Positions 59,926-64,000 of a DNA stretch of 64,000 nucleotides are shown here, in pieces. The notes under the pieces were generated by a model that was not told the origin of the DNA, did no database searches, and saw only the letters and a list, made by a program, of their open reading frames with translations. The position numbers were made by a program, and so were the translations under genes. This DNA is from Alcanivorax quisquiliarum (GTDB lineage Bacteria > Pseudomonadota > Gammaproteobacteria > Pseudomonadales > Alcanivoracaceae), in the NCBI RefSeq assembly GCF_023051175.1, contig NZ_JALKII010000002.1, positions 434,001-498,000 of the forward strand, written 5' to 3'. Each line of letters begins with the position of its first letter. Within the stretch, counting starts at the first letter, position 1.

Positions 59926-60945
59926 ATGAATACCGTATCCAGAATTGATGCCTTGCAATCAAGCCAGTGGCCGGCGCCACTCGGTACTTGCCTGTCTCAG
60001 CTGGGCGACCGTGTGTTGCGGCTCCAGGATGAGCCCACAGCGCTGCTGAAAAGCCTGTATCGGTTCGGCAGCCTGGAGGCCGGCACCTGCAATCGTGCCT
60101 GCGTGCTGCGCCAGACCACCAGCTACCAGCGGCTGGCTTACAGCAGCCATTGCGGTGTAGCCCGCTTGCGGCAAGGGGCGGTCACCATGGAAGTGTTTCC
60201 GCGCCAGTGGGCGCTGGCGCTGGCCGTGCTGGCGCCGGTCGGCGACATTGGCGCGGGCACCTTGCTCTTTTTCGATGCCCACGGCGCACTGCAATGCCAG
60301 TTGCATGTGCCTGGCGGCAGCGGCCGGCACGCGTTTGAAGAGCTCGTCTGCGCCATGCTGCATCCCGATCAGACGCTATTGCCGCGCCCGCACCCGGCGC
60401 CGACGCCACTGGATGCCGGGCGGGTGAATCTTGCCGCGCTGGAGCAAGGCTGGTCGGTGCTGCGCGAACCACAGGATTTTGCCGCGCTGTTGCGCCGCCA
60501 CGGGCTGCGCCGGCTGCGCGCCTACCGGCTGGTGCGTGACAAGTTTGCCCGGCCGGTGAGCCTGGACAGCGTATCGGCGCTGCTGACGCTCGGCGCGCTA
60601 CGACAGACGCCGTTGAGCTTGCGCTGTGGCAATAAAGGTTGCGTGCAGCGTTTCGAGGGCATGCTGCCGCTGCCGGTGTGGCAAGGCGACAGGTTGTCGC
60701 TCTGCCGGGCGGGGATGCGCTTCAGCCTCGCCATGCGTGAAGTGGCGTCGGTGTGGCGGGTGCGCAAGCCGTCCGCCGACGGTGTGGTGACCACGGTGGA
60801 GCTGTTCGACACTGCGGGAGAGCGGGTGCTCACTATCAGTAGTGGCCGCAGTCGGGGCAGGCTGGAGCTGCCAAGTTGGCGGACGTTGCTGGCCGATAGC
60901 CTGTTGCCGCCAGACGGCGCCGCGCTGGCGGAGGCGGGCGGCTGA
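59926..60945 (+). CDS. HemS/PhuS-family cytoplasmic heme-binding protein
   Basis: A 339-residue protein with two repeats of the HemS fold (about 1-165 and 175-335). Family blocks include FPRQWALALAVLAPVGDIG, TLLFFDAHGALQCQLHV and the second-half LSLRCGNKGCVQRFEGMLP, then VASVWRVRKPSADGVVTTVE and LFDTAGE. HemS/PhuS proteins accept heme inside the cell and deliver it to heme oxygenase. The first-half motif usually rich in charged residues is less conserved (VLRQTTSYQRLAYSS), so heme affinity is uncertain. ATG 59926 is chosen; 59920 is an alternative. Receptor and ABC genes are absent from the window. Confidence 0.8.
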   Translation: MNTVSRIDALQSSQWPAPLGTCLSQLGDRVLRLQDEPTALLKSLYRFGSLEAGTCNRACVLRQTTSYQRLAYSSHCGVARLRQGAVTMEVFPRQWALALAVLAPVGDIGAGTLLFFDAHGALQCQLHVPGGSGRHAFEELVCAMLHPDQTLLPRPHPAPTPLDAGRVNLAALEQGWSVLREPQDFAALLRRHGLRRLRAYRLVRDKFARPVSLDSVSALLTLGALRQTPLSLRCGNKGCVQRFEGMLPLPVWQGDRLSLCRAGMRFSLAMREVASVWRVRKPSADGVVTTVELFDTAGERVLTISSGRSRGRLELPSWRTLLADSLLPPDGAALAEAGG

Positions 60946-61058
60946 GGTTTCTTTGCCGGCTTTGCCGAGCGTTCGCGCAGTAGCCGGGCGTCTTCGAGGT
61001 GGTCGCGGCTTGCTCTTTTATGCTCGCGCTGGCGGGTCGCCGGGTCTTGGCCGGGCGA

Positions 61059-61376
61059 TCAATCGAACTGCGCATCAATGCGGGCCAGCACGGCCAGCAC
61101 CGGCGCCGTGTCGCACTCCAGCCCGCGCAGGGCCTCCTCTGCCATCGGCGCTATCTGGCAGCGGCTCGGCAGTGGGCGCCCGCCCTCAAGCAGCGCCCGG
61201 AAGCGGGCGATGAATACCCATTGCAGCCACTGGGTAAAGGCCATGGTGTCGGCACTGAACGGCACCTGGCTTTCGAAGGCGGCGGGTGCCGGCGGCGGCT
61301 GGTGCCAGCTGCCGAGGTCGCGTAGCGTGGCTTCGAGTTCGTCGAGCAGATGTTTTACCACTGTGGCATCAGGCAT
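61059..61376 (-). CDS. yqcC: YqcC family protein
   Basis: A 105-residue cytoplasmic protein of the DUF446/YqcC family. The signature PFSADTMAFTQWLQWVFIAR and then LPSRCQIAPMAEEALRG are present. In E. coli yqcC lies beside truC; no function is established. Its start overlaps the HAD gene by 8 bp, so it is the last gene of the dapF-DUF484-xerC-HAD transcript. Confidence 0.92.
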   Translation of the reverse strand: MPDATVVKHLLDELEATLRDLGSWHQPPPAPAAFESQVPFSADTMAFTQWLQWVFIARFRALLEGGRPLPSRCQIAPMAEEALRGLECDTAPVLAVLARIDAQFD

Positions 61377-62076
61377 CGAGCAAGGTCACCAGGTCACGAA
61401 GTTCAGGGAGAGTCTGGATGCGGTGCGGGTGCTCGGGCAATTCCTGCGGCCAGCGCTGCGAGAGCAGGTTGGCCCACACGGCACCAAAGCCGTGCTCCAG
61501 CGCGGCGCCGACATCTTCCAGCGGGTGATCGCCAATGTGCAGCGCCTGATCCGCCCGGCTGCCAGACGATTTCAATGCCGCCAGGAACATGTCCGGCTCC
61601 GGCTTGCGGCGGCCAATGGTTTCCGACGAATGATGAAACGCGAACAGATCGGCAAGGCCGATAAGACGCAGATCGGCATTGCCGTTGGTCAGCGCGCCGA
61701 GAATGTAGCGGTCGGCCAGATGGGTGAGAATTTCTCTGGCGCCGGGAAACAGCATTACCTGATTGCGTGCCTCGTGAAACACATCGAACGCCTGCTGCGC
61801 GACACGGATTGCCTCGGCGTCGCTGTAGCCGGCATCGCGAAAGCCACGCGCCAGAGCATCGCGCCGCAGGGCGGTCAGGTTGTGCAGGTAGCGTGCGTCA
61901 TCGCGCAATAACTGATCCCGGATGGCACGAACCTTGGCCACCGTCATGAGTGCGGCGGCGTCCGGGTGCTTGTCTTCGATCCAGGTGCGGCATTGCTGCT
62001 CCGCCCGGCGAATCACCTCGTCCACTGGCCACAGGGTGTTATCCAGGTCGAAGGTGATGAGCTTTATCTTGGCCAT
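61369..62076 (-). CDS. yigB: HAD-IA family hydrolase (YigB-like)
   Basis: A 235-residue HAD phosphatase. Motif I is ITFDLDNTLWPVDEV, motif II is LGALTNGNADL, motif III is the Lys in RRKPEPDMFLAAL and motif IV is HIGDHPLEDVGAALEHG. E. coli YigB dephosphorylates 5-amino-6-(5-phosphoribitylamino)uracil in riboflavin synthesis and lies after xerC, as here. The start is 42 bp after the xerC stop. Confidence 0.9.
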   Translation of the reverse strand: MAKIKLITFDLDNTLWPVDEVIRRAEQQCRTWIEDKHPDAAALMTVAKVRAIRDQLLRDDARYLHNLTALRRDALARGFRDAGYSDAEAIRVAQQAFDVFHEARNQVMLFPGAREILTHLADRYILGALTNGNADLRLIGLADLFAFHHSSETIGRRKPEPDMFLAALKSSGSRADQALHIGDHPLEDVGAALEHGFGAVWANLLSQRWPQELPEHPHRIQTLPELRDLVTLLDA

Positions 62077-62118
62077 GGATCACATGATAGCGCGGCGCCT
62101 GCGGCAAGCGAAATGGCG

Positions 62119-63081
62119 TCAGCTTTCCGGGCGTTCCGGGCTTTCCGGGTCTGCCGCCTTGCGCCGGGCGCGCGGGTGAGCGCCGTCGTAAACACGCGCC
62201 AGATGTTGAAAATCCAGATGGGTGTATATCTGCGTGGTGGCCAGGTTGGCGTGCCCGAGCAGCTCCTGAACGGCGCGTAATTCGCCGCTGGCCTCCAGCA
62301 AATGAGTCGCGAACGAGTGGCGCAGCATATGCGGATGCAGTGGCTGATCCAGCCCGGCATCACGGGCGCGGGCCTTGAGGCGCTGTTGCACCGAGCGGCC
62401 CGTGAGGCGTTGCCCGAAGCGGTTGACGAACAGCGCTCGTTCGGTGGGATCGCGCACCAGCAGCGCCCGTGCGTGCAGCCAGGTGCGCAGTGCCGCCAGC
62501 GCCGGAGCGCCAATGGGCAGGTGGCGGGTGCGGTTGCCTTTACCGGTGGCGATCAGGCTGGCGTCGGCGAGATCAATGCTTTCCAGATTCAGGCTCACCA
62601 GCTCCGCCAGGCGCAGGCCGGAAGAATAGAACAGCTCCATCATGGCGTGATCGCGCTGGGCGAGCGGGTCGTCGTTGCGGGCGCTGTGATCCAGCAGCTG
62701 ATTGGCGGATTCGGCATCCAGCGTGCGCGGCAGGCGGCGCGGGCTTTTCGGTGCGCTGATGCCAAGGGCAGGATTGTCCCGCACCAGATTCTCGCGCAAC
62801 AGATAGCGAAACAGGCCGCGCAGGCTTGAAAGCAGCCGTTGCAGGCTTTTGCCGCCGGTGCCACGGCGATGCAGGGTGGCGATGACCTGGCGCACATCCT
62901 GCGCACCCACACTGGCCCAGCCGCTGATGCCGCGCTCTTGCAGCAAGCGGGCGGCGTTTTTCAGATCACGACGATAGTTGGTGCAGGTGTGCTCGGACAG
63001 GCGCCGCTCGACGCGCAGATGCTCGATGTACGCGGCGCAGCCGGCAGCGAAGCCCTCGGCGGCGCTGGCGCTATCAGGCAC
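62119..63081 (-). CDS. xerC: Tyrosine recombinase XerC
   Basis: A 320-residue recombinase for chromosome dimer resolution at dif with XerD. It has an N-terminal SAM-like core-binding domain (about 10-105, ERRLSEHTCTNYRRDLKN). The catalytic residues are Arg in YSSGLRLAELVSL, Lys in ATGKGNRTRHLP, His-x-x-Arg in HPHMLRHSFATHLLE, His in LLGHANLATTQIYTH, and the Tyr nucleophile in IYTH. Start overlaps the DUF484 stop by 8 bp. The operon order dapF-DUF484-xerC is conserved. Confidence 0.96.
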   Translation of the reverse strand: MPDSASAAEGFAAGCAAYIEHLRVERRLSEHTCTNYRRDLKNAARLLQERGISGWASVGAQDVRQVIATLHRRGTGGKSLQRLLSSLRGLFRYLLRENLVRDNPALGISAPKSPRRLPRTLDAESANQLLDHSARNDDPLAQRDHAMMELFYSSGLRLAELVSLNLESIDLADASLIATGKGNRTRHLPIGAPALAALRTWLHARALLVRDPTERALFVNRFGQRLTGRSVQQRLKARARDAGLDQPLHPHMLRHSFATHLLEASGELRAVQELLGHANLATTQIYTHLDFQHLARVYDGAHPRARRKAADPESPERPES

Positions 63082-63784
63082 GTCGCGCCTCCAGACGGGG
63101 GTAGTTGCGCAGCAGATCGTGCATGCGGCGGCTCAGCACATCGCCCAGATGAGTGATGAACAAGGTGCCCAGCGAGCTGCGAAAATGCAGCGGATCAAAG
63201 CTGCCGATGGCCAGCAGCCCCTGCCGGCCCTGCCACTCAAGCGGCACCATGGCGGCGGATTTGACCGCCTCGGCCTGCTGCGGAAACAGCTGCTCAAGCT
63301 CGACATCGCGCAGCACACCGCAAATGGCATTGCCCGAGCGCAGCAGTGCTTGCAGGGCCTGGTGCAGATCGTCAGCGGCCAGGCAGCGCACCTGGCTGCG
63401 CAATTCGCCGGTGAGATCCAGATCGCGATCGTAAACCAGCAGGGAGACGGTATCGGCGCCGAAATCGTTTTGCAGCTGTGCTATGAGCTGCGTAAACATC
63501 GCTTCCGGGGCGCGAGCTTCGATCAGCGTGAGCACCAGTTTGCGGGTTTTCTCGAACAGTTGATCGTTGTCGCGAGCCACCGACAGCAGGGCGTTGAGGC
63601 GTTCTCGCAGGTCGTGATTCCGCTCGCGCAGGATTTGCGCCTGCCGCTCAAGCAGGGAGACGGCTTCGCCGCGTGGGTCCGGCAGTTGCAGCAGCTCCAG
63701 CAGCTCCTGCCGGCCTTGAAAGAAATCCGGGTGGTTGCGTAACCAGGCGGCCACCTGATCGCCGTTGAGCCGGTGTTCACTCAT
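63074..63784 (-). CDS. DUF484 family protein
   Basis: A 236-residue protein that matches the DUF484 (YigA-like) family between dapF and xerC. The N-terminal VAAWLRNHPDFFQGRQELLE is typical, then a coiled coil (about 45-80, LLERQAQILRERNHDLRERL) and a GAF-like domain. The function is unknown. Start lies 30 bp after the dapF stop. Confidence 0.94.
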   Translation of the reverse strand: MSEHRLNGDQVAAWLRNHPDFFQGRQELLELLQLPDPRGEAVSLLERQAQILRERNHDLRERLNALLSVARDNDQLFEKTRKLVLTLIEARAPEAMFTQLIAQLQNDFGADTVSLLVYDRDLDLTGELRSQVRCLAADDLHQALQALLRSGNAICGVLRDVELEQLFPQQAEAVKSAAMVPLEWQGRQGLLAIGSFDPLHFRSSLGTLFITHLGDVLSRRMHDLLRNYPRLEARRA

Positions 63785-63814
63785 GGATTGCTTCTCCGAA
63801 AGCGTCCGAGGATA

Positions 63815-64000
63815 TCATGGCGTGAGCAGGGGCTCGGGGATGACACCCTCATAGACACGGCTCGCCGGCCCGGTCATCAGAATGCCGCCGCTGCCGTCGT
63901 AATGGATGCGCAAGGTGCCGCCGCCAAGCTCCACGGTGACAGTGTCATCGAGCAGGCCGCGCCGCTGGCCGCACACCACCGCCGCGCAGGCGCCCGAGCC
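63815..64000 (-). CDS. dapF: Diaminopimelate epimerase, C-terminal 61 residues (partial)
   Basis: The reverse strand reads in frame from the window edge for 61 codons to TGA. It opens with GSGACAAVV, the DapF motif with one of the two catalytic cysteines, then [21 protein letters not shown] and a C-terminal tail. DapF makes meso-diaminopimelate for lysine and peptidoglycan. The start lies beyond the window, so this is truncated by the window edge, not broken. Confidence 0.95.
   Translation of the reverse strand, partial: GSGACAAVVCGQRRGLLDDTVTVELGGGTLRIHYDGSGGILMTGPASRVYEGVIPEPLLTP

Overview
The window is GC-rich, gene-dense chromosome from a gammaproteobacterium. The gene order suggests a Pseudomonas-Alcanivorax type lineage, with an Alcanivorax-like marine bacterium my best guess. 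Supporting blocks are ygfA-6S RNA-zapA; ygfB-pepP-ubiH-ubiI; rppH-ptsP; lgt-thyA-folA; dapF-DUF484-xerC-HAD; and serA, rpiA and ilvA close together. The lineage call is inferred from synteny and was not searched. I see no tRNA, rRNA, CRISPR array, prophage or insertion sequence.

Region 1 (1-6300): an outer-membrane beta-barrel gene followed by a decayed tandem copy of its own 3' end; then, on the minus strand, a four-gene envelope cluster (COG3014 lipoprotein, YcfL, LpoB, CsgG-like) and serA. Region 2 (6500-17530): a D-2-hydroxyglutarate dehydrogenase-like gene divergent from serA, a fumarylacetoacetase-family enzyme, rpiA, ilvA, ygfA, 6S RNA, zapA with a ZapB-like coiled coil, and ygfB-pepP-ubiH-ubiI, which feeds ubiquinone synthesis.

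Region 3 (17576-20912): Fur-controlled ferric-iron uptake (fbpA and fbpB without an ATPase gene). Region 4 (20913-30353): the most distinctive part. It is a tandem duplication of a two-gene module, each copy a FadL-family outer-membrane channel followed by a very large Ig-like lipoprotein. Each copy is preceded by three helically phased TTACA-type repeats. The function is unknown; outer-membrane movement of a hydrophobic substrate is the natural hypothesis. Region 5 (30381-34880): the glycine cleavage operon gcvT-gcvH-gcvPA-gcvPB with a split P protein.

Region 6 (34881-37239): an AT-richer class II Fic gene between about 205-bp direct repeats, with a recurring CTATGTCGA motif around it. Region 7 (37240-48511): an RlmI-like methyltransferase, an 11-bp tandem array, a small beta-barrel gene, an enoyl-CoA hydratase, a CRP-like palindrome, a 2365-residue autotransporter with about 24 glycine-rich repeats, and a 16-bp tandem array. 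Region 8 (48512-64000): mostly housekeeping: a degenerate imelysin-like lipoprotein, a HAD phosphatase, rppH-ptsP, a TANGO2-like protein, TauE, lgt-thyA-folA, Fur-controlled hemP followed by hemS, then YqcC, HAD, xerC, DUF484 and the 3' end of dapF.
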